A stretch of 64,000 nt of DNA from Vibrio ziniensis (GTDB lineage: Bacteria; Pseudomonadota; Gammaproteobacteria; Enterobacterales; Vibrionaceae), in NCBI RefSeq assembly GCF_011064285.1, contig NZ_CP049331.1, positions 2,232,001-2,296,000 of the forward strand. Reading direction: 5' to 3'. Positions 46,430 to 57,295 of the stretch are shown in pieces. Each line of letters begins with the position of its first letter. Within the stretch, counting starts at the first letter, position 1. A model generated the notes under the pieces. It was given only the letters and a program-made list of their open reading frames with translations, had not been told where the DNA came from and did not search any database. The translations under genes and the position numbers were made by a program.

Positions 46430-47632
46430 TTAAATGTCTAATAGCAGACGTGCCGGATCTTCAAGTAGTTCCTTAACAGTAACGAGGAAACCTACTGATT
46501 CACGACCATCAATTAGACGGTGATCGTAAGATAGAGCTAGATACATCATCGGTAGGATTTCAATCTTACCGTCCACTACCATCGCGCGGTCCTGAATTTT
46601 GTGCATACCCAAGATTGCCGCTTGTGGTGGGTTGATGATTGGCGTAGACATCAGCGAACCGAATACACCACCGTTCGTGATAGTAAAGTTGCCACCCACT
46701 AATTCGTCTACAGTCAACTTACCGTCACGGCCTTTAAGCGCAAGTTCCTTGATACCTTTTTCCACTTGAGCAAAACCAAGAGTATCAGCATCTTTAAGAA
46801 CCGGTGTCACCAAACCACGTGGCGTTGATACAGCAATGCTGATATCAAAGAAGTTGTGGTAAACAATGTCGTCACCATCAAGAGACGCATTCACTTCTGG
46901 GTAACGTTTTAGAGCTTCTGTTACTGCTTTCACGTAGAAAGACATAAAGCCAAGACGTATACCGTGACGCTTTTCGAACTGGTCTTGATACTGCGCACGA
47001 AGATCCATAATCGGTTTCATGTTCACTTCGTTGAACGTAGTCAACATTGCTGTACTGTTCTTAGCTTCAAGTAGACGTTCAGCGATACGCTTACGAAGAC
47101 GAGTCATAGGAACTCGTTTTTCGCTACGAGCTGCGACCGGAGCAGGGGCAGCAGCTTCAGCAACAGGCGCCGTCTTGTTCGCTGCTAGGTGAGCTTCGAT
47201 ATCTTCACGAGTAATACGGCCACCCACACCAGATCCTTTTACATCACTAGCTTCTAGGCTGTGCTCAGCAAGTAGACGACGAACGGCTGGACTTAGTGCA
47301 TCGTTGGTTTCTTCAGTCAACGTCGCTTTGTGGCGCTTGTCTGGAGATGCTTCACTAGAAACAGTCGTGTCTTTCGTTGGCTCACCCGCTACGACTCCTG
47401 GAACTAAGCGTGCAAGTAATTGTTTAGAGAGAACAGTTGCACCTTCACCTTCAAGAATCGCTTCTAGAACACCTTCTTCTGGAGCAGGTACTTCTAAAAC
47501 AACTTTATCCGTTTCAATTTCAACAATGACTTCATCACGAGCAACCATGTCACCCGGTTTCTTGTGCCAAGTCGCGACAGTTGCGTCTGCTACTGATTCA
47601 GGTAAGTCTGGAACCAGAATTTCAATTGTCAT
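46430..47632 (-). CDS. sucB: 2-oxoglutarate dehydrogenase E2 (dihydrolipoyl succinyltransferase)
   Basis: A 400-residue protein. It has one lipoyl domain (lipoyl-Lys in [17 protein letters not shown]), an E3-binding domain ([28 protein letters not shown]), an Ala/Pro linker, and a catalytic domain with [16 protein letters not shown] near the C-terminus. Core of the 2-oxoglutarate dehydrogenase complex. 28 bp downstream of sucA. Confidence 0.98.
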   Translation of the reverse strand: MTIEILVPDLPESVADATVATWHKKPGDMVARDEVIVEIETDKVVLEVPAPEEGVLEAILEGEGATVLSKQLLARLVPGVVAGEPTKDTTVSSEASPDKRHKATLTEETNDALSPAVRRLLAEHSLEASDVKGSGVGGRITREDIEAHLAANKTAPVAEAAAPAPVAARSEKRVPMTRLRKRIAERLLEAKNSTAMLTTFNEVNMKPIMDLRAQYQDQFEKRHGIRLGFMSFYVKAVTEALKRYPEVNASLDGDDIVYHNFFDISIAVSTPRGLVTPVLKDADTLGFAQVEKGIKELALKGRDGKLTVDELVGGNFTITNGGVFGSLMSTPIINPPQAAILGMHKIQDRAMVVDGKIEILPMMYLALSYDHRLIDGRESVGFLVTVKELLEDPARLLLDI

Positions 47633-47660
47633 ATCTGTGTCTTCCTTTTACTTCTAGTTC

Positions 47661-50471
47661 TTAAGCTATGTTCAGAGCGTCATCAACTAACGCTTTCTGT
47701 TGCTTCAAGTGTACCGACATGTAGCCTACTGCAGGTGATGCAGAAGCAGGACGGCCCGCATATTTCAAATCGGCTCCCGCAGGGATTGCCGCACGGAAAT
47801 TGTGTTGACTACAGTACCAAGCGCCTTGGTTTTGAGGCTCTTCTTGACACCAAACGTAATCAACAGCATTTGTGTATTGTTCGATAGCCGCTTGTACTTC
47901 TTCGATTGGGAATGGGTAAAGCTGTTCAATACGAACGATAGCAACATCATCTTGTTCATTACTACGGCGTTGTTCTAGCAAATCGTAGTAAACCTTACCT
48001 GAGCAGAAAACAACACGTTTAACGTTTGCAGGTTTCAAGTCGTCAATTTCACCGATTGCTGGCAAGAAGGTCCCTTGCGCGAGCTCTTCCATGCTTGACA
48101 CACACAATGGGTGACGAAGCAGTGACTTAGGTGACATAACAACAAGAGGACGACGCATCTTACGTACAACCTGACGACGCAGCATATGGTAAACCTGTGC
48201 TGGTGTAGAAGGTACGATAACTTGCATGTTTTGTTCAGCACATAGCTGTAGGTAACGCTCTAAACGTGCAGAGGAGTGCTCTGGACCTTGACCCTCGTAA
48301 CCGTGAGGTAACAACATAGTCAAACCACATAAACGAGCCCACTTCTGTTCACCAGAAGAGATGAATTGGTCAATAACAACCTGAGCACCATTAGCGAAGT
48401 CACCAAACTGTGCTTCCCAAATGGTTAAACCACCTGGTTCTGCCGTTGCGTACCCATATTCAAACGCAAGTACCGCTTCTTCAGAAAGTACTGAGTCTAG
48501 AACTTCAAAAGGACCTTGGTTGTCATGAATGTTCGCTAAAGGAATATAAGTGCTAGCATCCGTTTGGTTATGTAGAACTGAGTGACGATGGAAGAAGGTA
48601 CCACGACCAGAGTCCTGGCCTGAGATACGAATACGCTTGCCGTTATCAACCAATGTTGCGTAAGCCAACGTTTCTGCCATACCCCAGTCAAGCATCTTCT
48701 CGCCAGTGATCATAGCTTTACGGTCGTTGTAGATTTTCTCTACACGGCTTTGAAGTTTATGACTTTCTGGGTGTGCACACGTACGGTTTGCGAGCTCTTT
48801 AAGACGCTCAAGGTCAATTTGACTATCCCAATTTACGTTCCAATCGTGACCAAGGTAAGGAGACCAATCTACAGAGTGCATAGCCATTGGGCGCCACTCT
48901 TTAACGACCACTTCACCACGATCTAATGCATCACGATATTCGTTCACCAACTGAGTGGCTGTTTCAATATCGCTCTCATTACGATCGATAAGAACATCTG
49001 CATATAATTTACGAGGAGTTGGGTGTTTTTTGATTTTTTGGTACATCAAAGGCTGAGTTGCATTTGGCTCATCTGCCTCGTTGTGGCCATGACGACGGTA
49101 ACAAACTAGGTCAATCACGACGTCACGTTTGAACTCGTTACGGTAGTCCAAAGCAATACGTGTTACGAATGCAACAGCTTCTGGGTCATCAGAGTTTACG
49201 TGGAAGATTGGAGCCTGAACCATCTTAGCGATGTCAGTACAGTACATAGTAGAACGAGTATCGCGTGGGTTTGAAGTAGTGAAACCAACTTGGTTGTTCA
49301 CTACGATACGAACCGTACCGCCTACACAGTAACCACGAGCCAGCGACATATTGAATGTTTCAGCCACTACACCTTGTCCAGCAACCGCTGAGTCACCGTG
49401 AATAGTAATAGGAAGTACTTTGCTGCCATCTTCGTCGCCTAGGCGATCTTGACGAGCACGCACTGACCCCATAACTACTGGGTTTACGATCTCGAGGTGA
49501 GATGGGTTAAACGCTAGTGCTAAGTGAACATCGCCACCTGGTGTTGCGAAGTCCGCTGAGAAACCTTGGTGATATTTAACGTCACCCGTACCCCATGTTT
49601 CGTCGTGTTTGCCAGCAAACTCATCAAACAAGTCTTGAGGTTTTTTACCCAAAACGTTGACAAGCATGTTCAAACGGCCACGGTGCGCCATACCAATAAC
49701 CACTTCGCGCATACCGTTTTTACCGGCATGGCGAATCAGTTCTTTAGTCATTGGAATTAATGCATCACCACCTTCTAGTGAGAATCTTTTCGCGCCTGGG
49801 AATTTTGCGCCTAAGTAGCGCTCAAGGCCTTCCGCTGCAGTTAATTCATCAAGGAAAGTGCTTTTTTCTTCAAGAGAAAAAGATGGCTGGCCGACGACTG
49901 ATTCAAGACGTTGTTGGATCCAACGTTTCTGCTCAGTATCTGTCATGTGCATATACTCTGCACCGATAGAGCCACAATAAGTCTGGTTTAACGATCTGTA
50001 GATGTCCTTTAACTTCATCGTTTCTGTGCCAACGGCAAAAGAACCGACGTTAAAGGTTTCGTCCATATCGTCTTCAGTAAGATTGTGGAATGCAGGATCC
50101 AATTCCGCCACAGGTGGGCGCTTCCACAAATTGAGAGGGTCTAGTTTAGCAGCTTCATGCCCGCGGAAACGGTAAGCATTGATAAGCTGTAATACTTTTA
50201 CTTGTTTTGCATCGACTTCGGGGTCACTAACTTGGACATTGTAATGCTTTGTCTCTTGAGCGAGTCGTCGGAAGTAATCACGGACACGTGAATGCGGCTG
50301 TTCAACCACATTTTCAGGTTGAGCAGGCAACCCATCAAAAACACGTTTCCACTCCTCACTTACCAGATCGGGATCACTTAGATACAGTTCGTAGATATCT
50401 TCTACGTAAGTTGCATTGGCGCCAGCCAAGTGTGAAGACTCGAGCCATGCCTTCATCACGCCGTTGTGCAT
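47661..50471 (-). CDS. sucA: 2-oxoglutarate dehydrogenase E1
   Basis: A 936-residue thiamine-diphosphate enzyme. The start MHNGVMKAWLESSHLAG matches vibrio SucA. GMAHRGRLNMLVNVLGK, the ThDP motif GDSAVAGQGVVAETFNMS with IVNNQVGFTT, and the C-terminal transketolase-like YPFPIEEV / WCQEEPQNQGAW are all present. It decarboxylates 2-oxoglutarate and succinylates the SucB lipoyl group. Confidence 0.98.
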   Translation of the reverse strand: MHNGVMKAWLESSHLAGANATYVEDIYELYLSDPDLVSEEWKRVFDGLPAQPENVVEQPHSRVRDYFRRLAQETKHYNVQVSDPEVDAKQVKVLQLINAYRFRGHEAAKLDPLNLWKRPPVAELDPAFHNLTEDDMDETFNVGSFAVGTETMKLKDIYRSLNQTYCGSIGAEYMHMTDTEQKRWIQQRLESVVGQPSFSLEEKSTFLDELTAAEGLERYLGAKFPGAKRFSLEGGDALIPMTKELIRHAGKNGMREVVIGMAHRGRLNMLVNVLGKKPQDLFDEFAGKHDETWGTGDVKYHQGFSADFATPGGDVHLALAFNPSHLEIVNPVVMGSVRARQDRLGDEDGSKVLPITIHGDSAVAGQGVVAETFNMSLARGYCVGGTVRIVVNNQVGFTTSNPRDTRSTMYCTDIAKMVQAPIFHVNSDDPEAVAFVTRIALDYRNEFKRDVVIDLVCYRRHGHNEADEPNATQPLMYQKIKKHPTPRKLYADVLIDRNESDIETATQLVNEYRDALDRGEVVVKEWRPMAMHSVDWSPYLGHDWNVNWDSQIDLERLKELANRTCAHPESHKLQSRVEKIYNDRKAMITGEKMLDWGMAETLAYATLVDNGKRIRISGQDSGRGTFFHRHSVLHNQTDASTYIPLANIHDNQGPFEVLDSVLSEEAVLAFEYGYATAEPGGLTIWEAQFGDFANGAQVVIDQFISSGEQKWARLCGLTMLLPHGYEGQGPEHSSARLERYLQLCAEQNMQVIVPSTPAQVYHMLRRQVVRKMRRPLVVMSPKSLLRHPLCVSSMEELAQGTFLPAIGEIDDLKPANVKRVVFCSGKVYYDLLEQRRSNEQDDVAIVRIEQLYPFPIEEVQAAIEQYTNAVDYVWCQEEPQNQGAWYCSQHNFRAAIPAGADLKYAGRPASASPAVGYMSVHLKQQKALVDDALNIA

Positions 50472-50527
50472 TATATTCCCTTAACCAGTAGTTTCACGTT
50501 TGCTGCGGTCTACGCCGAGCTACAAAG

Positions 50528-50545
50528 GCAGGCCCGAGGGCCTGC
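50528..50545 (-). other. Hairpin between sdhB and sucA
   Basis: GCAGGCCC/GGGCCTGC is a perfect 8-bp GC-rich stem with a 2-nt spacer, 16 bp beyond the sdhB stop. On the minus strand only CCTTTGT follows, so it is at most a leaky terminator that could lower suc relative to sdh expression. Confidence 0.55.
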
Positions 50546-50560
50546 AATTTTGTGACTATT

Positions 50561-51271
50561 TTAAACAGAACGATTAATCAGCATAGATTTAATATGACCG
50601 ATTGCTTTCGTCGGATTTAACCCTTTAGGACAAACACTTACACAGTTCATGATGCCATGGCAACGAAAAACGCTAAATGCATCATCAAGATTAGATAAGC
50701 GTTCATCTGTCGCAGTGTCACGGCTATCAATTAACCAACGATAAGCGGCTAATAGACCTGCAGGACCAATAAACTTATCAGGGTTCCACCAGAACGAAGG
50801 ACATGAGGTTGTACAACATGCACACATGATACATTCGTACAGACCATCTAAATGCGCGCGCTCTTCAGGAGACTGTAAGTTTTCACGTGAAGGCGGTAAT
50901 TCACCTTCAGAGATCAAGAACGGTTTTACTTTTGCGTAGTTGTCGTAGAACTGAGTCATATCAACGATCAAGTCACGAACAACAGGCAAACCAGGTAGTG
51001 GACGAATCACAATTTTGTCGCCTTTCAGAGCAGACAAAGGAGTGATACACGCCAGACCGTTTTTACCATTCATGTTTAAACCATCGGAACCACAAACACC
51101 TTCACGACATGAGCGGCGGAAAGCGATTGTAGGATCTTGTTCTTTCAGCAAAATAAGTGCATCTAGAACCATCATATCCGAGCCATCTTCGACTTCAAGC
51201 ACATAGTCTTTCATATATGGCTTATTGTCTACATCTGGATTGTAACGATACAAAGAGAAGTTCAATTTCAT
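50561..51271 (-). CDS. sdhB: Succinate dehydrogenase iron-sulfur subunit
   Basis: A 236-residue protein. The [2Fe-2S] ligands are in CREGVCGSDGLNMNGKNGLAC; the [4Fe-4S] and [3Fe-4S] ligands are in CIMCACCTTSCPSF and CHGIMNCVSVCPKGLNP. It links SdhA to the membrane subunits. Confidence 0.98.
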   Translation of the reverse strand: MKLNFSLYRYNPDVDNKPYMKDYVLEVEDGSDMMVLDALILLKEQDPTIAFRRSCREGVCGSDGLNMNGKNGLACITPLSALKGDKIVIRPLPGLPVVRDLIVDMTQFYDNYAKVKPFLISEGELPPSRENLQSPEERAHLDGLYECIMCACCTTSCPSFWWNPDKFIGPAGLLAAYRWLIDSRDTATDERLSNLDDAFSVFRCHGIMNCVSVCPKGLNPTKAIGHIKSMLINRSV

Positions 51272-51285
51272 TGGTTAATCCTCCC

Positions 51286-53052
51286 TTAGTACGTACGGAT
51301 TTTTGGAGGGAACGCTTCACGATGCACAGGCGTCATGTTTACATCACGCTTGCTCATTTGTTCCGTCTCTGGGTTGTAAATAGAGTGGCATAGCCAGTTA
51401 GCATCATCACGATCTGGGAAGTCGAAGCGAGCATGTGCGCCACGGCTTTCTGTACGGTAGTTCGCTGCAACGGCTGTAGAGAATGCTGTTTCCATCAAGT
51501 TATCTAGCTCTAGACACTCGATACGTTGAGTGTTGAACTCAGAAGACTTATCCGATAGATGTGCATCTTTCAGACGCTCACGAATCACTTTCAGCTCTTC
51601 TAGGCCTTGTGCCATTGCATCACCTTCACGGAATACCGAGAAGCTGTTTTGCATGCAACGTTGTAAGTCTTTACGGATTTGGAATGGGTCTTCGCCACCT
51701 TTGCTGTTTTCCCAACGCATAGTACGAGCAAGAGATGCTTCGATATCCGATTGCGTTGCTGGACGAGCTTCAGTTTGCGCCGCTAGAGTTTCACCTAGGT
51801 GAAGACCTGTTGCGCGACCGAATACCACTAGGTCAAGCAGTGAGTTACCACCTAAACGGTTTGCACCGTGAACGGATACAGATGCAATCTCACCACAAGC
51901 AAACAGACCTTGAACTTCCATATCTCGACCAGAAGCGTCTTGTTTGATCGCTTGGCCAGAAACTTGAGTCGGTACACCACCCATCATGTAGTGACAAGTT
52001 GGGATTACTGGAATTGGCTCTTTCACTGGGTCAACGTGTGCGAAGGTACGAGAAAGCTCACAGATACCAGGTAGACGAGACTCAAGCACGTCTTTACCTA
52101 GGTGATCCAATTTCAGTTTAATGTGTGGACCCCATGGACCATCACAGCCACGGCCTTCACGAATTTCAATCATCATTGAACGTGCAACAACGTCACGACC
52201 GGCTAGGTCTTTTGCGTTTGGAGCATAACGTTCCATGAAACGTTCGCCGTCTTTATTTAGAAGGTAACCACCTTCACCACGACAACCTTCAGTAACCAGT
52301 ACACCCGCACCAGCAATACCTGTTGGGTGGAACTGCCACATCTCCATGTCTTGCATAGGAACGCCAGCACGTAGTGCCATACCTACGCCATCACCCGTGT
52401 TGATGTGAGCATTAGTAGTAGAAGCGTAAATACGACCTGCACCACCTGTCGCAAGGATAGTTGCTTTAGATTTGAAGTAACAAATCTCTCCGGTTTCCAT
52501 GCAAAGAGCAGTACAACCTAAGATAGCGCCATCTTGGTTCTTCACTAGATCTAGTGCGTACCACTCAGAGAAAATCGTAGTCTTGTGCTTAATGTTTTGT
52601 TGGTAAAGAGTATGCAAAAGTGCGTGACCAGTACGGTCTGCTGCTGCTGCAGTACGAGCTGCCTGCTCACCACCAAACTCTTTTGATTGACCACCAAACG
52701 GACGTTGGTAGATTGAGCCATTTTCGAAACGAGAGAATGGTAAGCCCATACGCTCTAGTTCAATCACTGACTCTGGACCATTTTTACACATGTACTCGAT
52801 AGCGTTTTGATCACCGATGTAATCAGAACCTTTAACAGTATCGTACATGTGCCACTGCCAATCATCTTTGTGAGAGTTACCTAACGCTACGGTAATACCA
52901 CCTTGCGCAGATACAGTGTGTGAACGAGTTGGGAATACTTTAGATAGCAAAGCACAAGATAGGCCTTGCTCAGAAATTTGCAGTGCTGCACGCATGCCAG
53001 CACCACCAGCACCGATTACTACGGCATCAAACTCACGAACAGGAATAGTCAC
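51286..53052 (-). CDS. sdhA: Succinate dehydrogenase flavoprotein subunit
   Basis: A 588-residue FAD enzyme with dinucleotide fold [14 protein letters not shown] and covalent-FAD His in [17 protein letters not shown]. Substrate-binding segments are [22 protein letters not shown] and [22 protein letters not shown]. It oxidises succinate to fumarate. It lies 1 bp after sdhD. Confidence 0.98.
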   Translation of the reverse strand: MTIPVREFDAVVIGAGGAGMRAALQISEQGLSCALLSKVFPTRSHTVSAQGGITVALGNSHKDDWQWHMYDTVKGSDYIGDQNAIEYMCKNGPESVIELERMGLPFSRFENGSIYQRPFGGQSKEFGGEQAARTAAAADRTGHALLHTLYQQNIKHKTTIFSEWYALDLVKNQDGAILGCTALCMETGEICYFKSKATILATGGAGRIYASTTNAHINTGDGVGMALRAGVPMQDMEMWQFHPTGIAGAGVLVTEGCRGEGGYLLNKDGERFMERYAPNAKDLAGRDVVARSMMIEIREGRGCDGPWGPHIKLKLDHLGKDVLESRLPGICELSRTFAHVDPVKEPIPVIPTCHYMMGGVPTQVSGQAIKQDASGRDMEVQGLFACGEIASVSVHGANRLGGNSLLDLVVFGRATGLHLGETLAAQTEARPATQSDIEASLARTMRWENSKGGEDPFQIRKDLQRCMQNSFSVFREGDAMAQGLEELKVIRERLKDAHLSDKSSEFNTQRIECLELDNLMETAFSTAVAANYRTESRGAHARFDFPDRDDANWLCHSIYNPETEQMSKRDVNMTPVHREAFPPKIRTY

Positions 53053-53397
53053 TTACGCACCCCACAAAACAAACAGGCCAGAGAAGAAGTATCCAAATAG
53101 AATTGCAATGACGACGAGTTGAAGTCCGCCACGGAGCTTTGAACACTTTACATAGTCAGTAAGTACTTGCCATAAACCAATCCAGCCATGAATAAGTACT
53201 GAAACCAACGCCAACATTGTGAAGACTTTTGTAAACGTACCCCCAAAGAATCCAGTCCATGAGATGTACGAGATATCAGTGAACGCACAGAAGCTCACTA
53301 GATAGATCGTATAAAGAGTCATGATGATCGCGGTTGCGCGAATAAGTAAGAAATCATGAACTCCATTACGACCGAATGAAGAAACATTTTTTACCAT
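53053..53397 (-). CDS. sdhD: Succinate dehydrogenase membrane anchor SdhD
   Basis: A 114-residue three-helix anchor ([26 protein letters not shown]) with the haem/quinone-site region [18 protein letters not shown]. It overlaps sdhC by 7 bp. Confidence 0.95.
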   Translation of the reverse strand: MVKNVSSFGRNGVHDFLLIRATAIIMTLYTIYLVSFCAFTDISYISWTGFFGGTFTKVFTMLALVSVLIHGWIGLWQVLTDYVKCSKLRGGLQLVVIAILFGYFFSGLFVLWGA

Positions 53398-53783
53398 ACC
53401 AAAATCCCCGCCAATACAGATAGAACGGCCGTTGCACCAAACGCAACTTTCGCACTCATTGCTCCAGACTCAAGTTCCTCGAAATGACCTAAATCCATCA
53501 ATAAATGACGAATACCACCAGCAATGTGGTAGGCCAGTGCGGTTAAAATGCCCCAAAGAATAAACTTGGCAAAAAAACCACCAACAAGATGACTCGCGTC
53601 CATGAAGCCTTGTGGCGAAGATAATGATAAGGATAATAACCAAAGCAGGATGCCGACTGCTACAAACGTAATAACCCCAGACACACGGTGAAGGATTGAT
53701 GCGATTGCGCTAATCGGAAAGCTGATGGTCTGTAAATCTAAATTAACAGGTCTTGACTTTCTTTCTTTCACGGGCTTGCTCAC
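53391..53783 (-). CDS. sdhC: Succinate dehydrogenase cytochrome b556 subunit SdhC
   Basis: A 130-residue three-helix anchor: [26 protein letters not shown] (quinone-site Ser/Arg) and haem-ligand His in [16 protein letters not shown]. First gene of the sdhCDAB-sucABCD operon. Confidence 0.96.
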   Translation of the reverse strand: MSKPVKERKSRPVNLDLQTISFPISAIASILHRVSGVITFVAVGILLWLLSLSLSSPQGFMDASHLVGGFFAKFILWGILTALAYHIAGGIRHLLMDLGHFEELESGAMSAKVAFGATAVLSVLAGILVW

Positions 53784-54177
53784 TCAGCTCCATTGAGCAT
53801 TTATAGTTATGAATGTTTTTTGGTTGTAAAGCTACAAAACTTAACATTTACTTAACAAATTATCGCTAGATTTAATGCTTAAATTGTAAAAAAAATGTTA
53901 ACACCAAGAGTAAAAACATCTCGTTCTATTTGTTTCTAGCCTTGAATTTATAAGGTTTCCACCAAAAACAACTGCGCCAATATACGGCTGGCAACATTCT
54001 AATACAATTGATGTAACAATTTTTGCTACATAGAACAGATTTTTAACTTTATATGTATAAAAAATCAAAGAAAGTGCACACATCAGATGAAGAAAATTGA
54101 CTTTGATGTGGATCAGACGTAAAAAAAGGCACACAAAACATCCTGGACGGATTAAATAATAAACAAAGGAGATTGTT
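53784..54177. other. Divergent promoter region between sdhC and gltA
   Basis: A 394-bp, very AT-rich control region with no coding potential. TTTGATGTGGATCAGA (54102-54117) matches the CRP palindrome at 8 of 10 key positions and lies about 60 bp before gltA. AAAGGAG (54165-54171) is the gltA ribosome binding site. ArcA and CRP control are known for these genes in relatives; individual promoters could not be fixed. Confidence 0.5.
54102..54117. promoter_or_regulatory. Candidate CRP site upstream of gltA
   Basis: TTTGA-N6-TCAGA, one mismatch in each half of TGTGA-N6-TCACA, positioned to act on gltA or sdhC. CRP control of sdh/gltA is known in enterics. Confidence 0.35.
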
Positions 54178-55467
54178 ATGGCAGATAAGAAAGCTACCCT
54201 TCATATTGAAGGTAAAGCACCAATAGAACTGCCGATTATGGACGGGAGTATCGGCCCTCAAGTAATCGACGTTCGCAAACTTGGAGCAAATGGCTACTTT
54301 ACATTTGACCCAGGGTTTCTTGCCACTGCATCCTGTGAATCTCAAATCACTTACATCGACGGTGACAAAGGTGTTCTTCTACACCGCGGTTACCCAATCG
54401 ATCAATTAGCCAATAACGCCGACTATTTGGAAGTGTGTTACATACTTCTTTACGGTGAAGCCCCTACTCGTGAAAAATATGAAGAGTTCAAACAAATTGT
54501 AACTCGTCACACTATGGTTCATGAGCAAATTGCGAGCTTCTTCCACGGCTTCCGTCGAGATGCTCACCCGATGGCAGTTATGTGTGGCGTAGTTGGTGCT
54601 CTTGCAGCCTTCTACCATGATTCTTTAGACATTAATAACGACCAACACCGTGAAATTGCGGCATACCGTCTACTGTCTAAAATGCCAACTTTGGCAGCAA
54701 TGTGTTACAAGTACTCTGTAGGCCAGCCATTCATTTACCCACGTAATGATCTTGGCTATGCAGAAAACTTCCTGCACATGATGTTTGCAACACCTTGTGA
54801 AGAATATGACGTTAACCCAGTGGTTGCTCGCGCGATGGATAAGATCTTTACCCTTCACGCAGACCACGAGCAAAACGCATCGACTTCAACAGTACGCCTA
54901 GCCGGCTCTTCTGGTGCTAACCCGTTTGCATGTATTGCAGCAGGTATCGCATCCCTGTGGGGACCAGCTCATGGCGGTGCAAACGAAGCATGTTTACGTA
55001 TGCTTGAAGAAATTGGTTCTGTAGACAAGATTCCTGAGTATGTTGAACGTGCTAAGGATAAGGATGACCCGTTCCGTCTAATGGGTTTCGGTCACCGTGT
55101 TTACAAAAACTACGACCCTCGTGCAACTGTTATGCGCGAAGCATGTCACGATGTGCTTAAAGAGCTAAACATCAAAGATCCACTATTGGATGTGGCGATG
55201 GAGCTTGAGCGTATCGCGCTGTCTGATGAATACTTCATCGAGAAGAAACTTTACCCTAACGTAGACTTCTACTCAGGTATCATTCTGAAAGCTATCGGCA
55301 TTCCAGTATCTATGTTCACTGTAATCTTTGCGATGTCTCGTACTATCGGTTGGATTGCACACTGGAACGAAATGCACAGCGACCCACAAAACCGTATCGG
55401 CCGACCACGTCAGCTATATACTGGTCTTAAAATGCGTGAATTTGAGCCTCTACACGAGCGCGAGTAA
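54178..55467 (+). CDS. gltA: Citrate synthase (type II, hexameric)
   Basis: A 429-residue enzyme that condenses acetyl-CoA and oxaloacetate. Catalytic residues are in [42 protein letters not shown] and [10 protein letters not shown]. The N-terminal beta-domain typical of NADH-sensitive Gram-negative enzymes is present. Divergent from sdhC. Confidence 0.98.
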   Translation: MADKKATLHIEGKAPIELPIMDGSIGPQVIDVRKLGANGYFTFDPGFLATASCESQITYIDGDKGVLLHRGYPIDQLANNADYLEVCYILLYGEAPTREKYEEFKQIVTRHTMVHEQIASFFHGFRRDAHPMAVMCGVVGALAAFYHDSLDINNDQHREIAAYRLLSKMPTLAAMCYKYSVGQPFIYPRNDLGYAENFLHMMFATPCEEYDVNPVVARAMDKIFTLHADHEQNASTSTVRLAGSSGANPFACIAAGIASLWGPAHGGANEACLRMLEEIGSVDKIPEYVERAKDKDDPFRLMGFGHRVYKNYDPRATVMREACHDVLKELNIKDPLLDVAMELERIALSDEYFIEKKLYPNVDFYSGIILKAIGIPVSMFTVIFAMSRTIGWIAHWNEMHSDPQNRIGRPRQLYTGLKMREFEPLHERE

Positions 55468-55490
55468 CTCCGTATTAATACGTACTAAAG

Positions 55491-55523
55491 AAAAAAGAGC
55501 GAGAATTTATCTCGCTCTTTTCA
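55491..55523 (+). terminator. gltA terminator
   Basis: The AAGAGCGAG/CTCGCTCTT stem with a 7-nt loop is followed by TTCATTT; A-rich sequence upstream makes it usable by the convergent gene too. Confidence 0.8.
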
Positions 55524-55549
55524 TTTCATCTAAATGGGTTCATGGTCTG

Positions 55550-56308
55550 TTAGACCGGATTATCAATATCGATAAAAGTCACATCAAATCCGTGTTGCTC
55601 AGCCAACCATTCTCCTAACGCTTTAATACCATAGCGCTCTGTAGCATGGTGACCTGCTGCGAAATAATGGATATTTAGCTCTCTGGCTGAATAGGTTGTC
55701 CGCTCTGAAATCTCACCGGAAATAAAAGCATCCATACCTTGTAAGGCTGCCAATTCAATGTAATCTTGACCACCGCCAGTACACCACCCAACCAGCCTAA
55801 TTGTCTTATCTGCAAACTCTGGTGCAATATGCAGTGGCTCGCGATTTAATACCGTCGCTATACGTTGAGCTAATTCAGCACCAGTGGTTTCCTGTTGCAA
55901 TGTACCAAACATCGCCACTGATTGTGGATGCCCTTCTAAACCACCTTGAACCTCTATATCTAACAACTGTGCGAGTTGCGCGTTATTGCCAAGCTCAGGA
56001 TGAATATCAAGTGGTAAGTGATAAGCAAACAAGTTGATGTCATTCTTTATCAATTGACGTATACGCTCGCCTTTCATGCCACGAATAGCTTCACTTTCAC
56101 CTTTCCAAAAGTAGCCGTGATGAACCAAAATTGCATCGGCGTTGAACTTTATTGCTTGTTCGATAAGAGCTTTTGATGCCGTCACACCTGTGACAATTTT
56201 TTTTATTTCTTTTCGACCTTCTACTTGAAGACCGTTAGGGCAATAATCTTTAATTAATTGCGGAGAGAGAGTCGCGTTCAATAACGCTTCAAACTGTAAA
56301 TTATTCAT
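55550..56308 (-). CDS. Nif3-like dinuclear metal centre hexameric protein (YbgI family)
   Basis: A 252-residue Nif3/YbgI family protein: DYCPNGLQVEGRKEIKKIVTGVTAS, metal ligands in ILVHHGYFWKGE, LPLDIHPELGNNAQLA and YFAAGHHATERYG. The start is set at MNNLQFEALLN because no ribosome binding site precedes the longer start. Its neighbourhood near gltA/sdh also occurs in E. coli (ybgI). Molecular role not firmly known; proposed as a metal-dependent hydrolase or GTP cyclohydrolase I type 2 homologue. Confidence 0.92.
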   Translation of the reverse strand: MNNLQFEALLNATLSPQLIKDYCPNGLQVEGRKEIKKIVTGVTASKALIEQAIKFNADAILVHHGYFWKGESEAIRGMKGERIRQLIKNDINLFAYHLPLDIHPELGNNAQLAQLLDIEVQGGLEGHPQSVAMFGTLQQETTGAELAQRIATVLNREPLHIAPEFADKTIRLVGWCTGGGQDYIELAALQGMDAFISGEISERTTYSARELNIHYFAAGHHATERYGIKALGEWLAEQHGFDVTFIDIDNPV

Positions 56309-56346
56309 CTCAAATTCCATTGCTTAATGGGTATGACGAGGTTATA

Positions 56347-56404
56347 TATACCCAAGTAACCTCAAGATGCAAGATTCAGCGCATATTGAGGTTACTTGGG
56401 TATA
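56347..56404. repeat. Palindromic intergenic repeat
   Basis: TATACCCAAGTAACCTCAA and its exact reverse complement flank a 20-nt centre that itself contains ATGC/GCAT, giving a stem of 19 bp or more. It has no T-tract and no coding frame. Sequences of this ACCCAAGTAAC type recur between vibrio genes; a half-like match occurs at about 4308-4327 before sodB. Confidence 0.75.
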
Positions 56405-56460
56405 AAGATTTCAGAATAAATTGTCGAAATATGCTCGGGTAACTATATGGATGTAACACC

Positions 56461-57222
56461 ATGGATATAAAACCGTTAATTGATTGGGTCACGACAACCC
56501 CATCAATATTTAAAGCTTCACCACCAATTGCAAGCAAAGTGCCGTTTTCCAAGCCAACGCAGACGAAATGGTCAGCATATCAAGGCAATCAAAGACTCGG
56601 GTTTATATACCAACATCTGTGCTCAGAACTTTTCAAATCAACGCCGACTTACAGTGCCATCGCGGAAGAAATACAGCTTGTTCATGAGGGGAAAACCTTA
56701 GGCTCTGTTGATTTCATTCTCAAAAACCGCAAAACAGAACAATTTGAACACTGGGAAGTGGCAGTGAAATTCTATTTGCTCCATCAAGGTCTTTGGTATG
56801 GTCCGAATGCTGAAGATAGGCTCGACTTAAAGCTATCCCACATGCTTAATCATCAGTTACCTCTATCGAGTACAGAGCAGTTTTCGCAAAATCACCCACT
56901 ATGGTCTAACGCTTCTCAACACCTTCTGATGCAAGGCCGCTTGTATATCAACCCGTTTACGCCAGAATCGATACCCAATGAGTGTTTAGGGTTTTCTATC
57001 AACCCAGACCAGATTCAAGGTCGTTGGTGTTATCAATCACAAGCTCACTTAATTGAAGAACCACTTTATTTACTCGATAAAGCGCAGTGGTTAACTGGCA
57101 GAAACGAAACCTCAATACCTTATTCAGATCCGCAACAAGGATTTGTCCACTGCCAATCAGAGTCAGGTGTATTTTGGTTTATTTTGCCAGAAGCATGGCC
57201 AACACAAGACCAACCTAATTGA
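56461..57222 (+). CDS. DUF1853 family protein
   Basis: A 253-residue protein of the DUF1853 family (PF08907): RLGFIYQHLCSELFKSTPTYSAIAEEIQLVHEGKTLGSVDFIL, WEVAVKFYLL, WYGPNAEDRLDLKLSHML and a tail with VFWFILPEAWPT. The V/I-D-F-I and WEVAVKFYL pattern is reminiscent of PD-(D/E)XK nuclease cores (GSVDF ... EVAVKF), but this is inference. No signal or membrane segment. The 5' side carries the palindromic repeat. Confidence 0.85.
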   Translation: MDIKPLIDWVTTTPSIFKASPPIASKVPFSKPTQTKWSAYQGNQRLGFIYQHLCSELFKSTPTYSAIAEEIQLVHEGKTLGSVDFILKNRKTEQFEHWEVAVKFYLLHQGLWYGPNAEDRLDLKLSHMLNHQLPLSSTEQFSQNHPLWSNASQHLLMQGRLYINPFTPESIPNECLGFSINPDQIQGRWCYQSQAHLIEEPLYLLDKAQWLTGRNETSIPYSDPQQGFVHCQSESGVFWFILPEAWPTQDQPN

Positions 57223-57239
57223 CATTATCTCAAAGGTTA

Positions 57240-57275
57240 AAAAAAGAGAGGCGAACACATCGCCTCTCTTCGATT
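57240..57275. terminator. Bidirectional terminator between the DUF1853 gene and pgm
   Basis: The AGAGAGGCG/CGCCTCTCT stem with a 6-nt loop. On the minus strand seven T follow; on the plus strand TTCGATTTT follows. The genes converge here. Confidence 0.85.
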
Positions 57276-57295
57276 TTGAATCACTATAGATAGAA

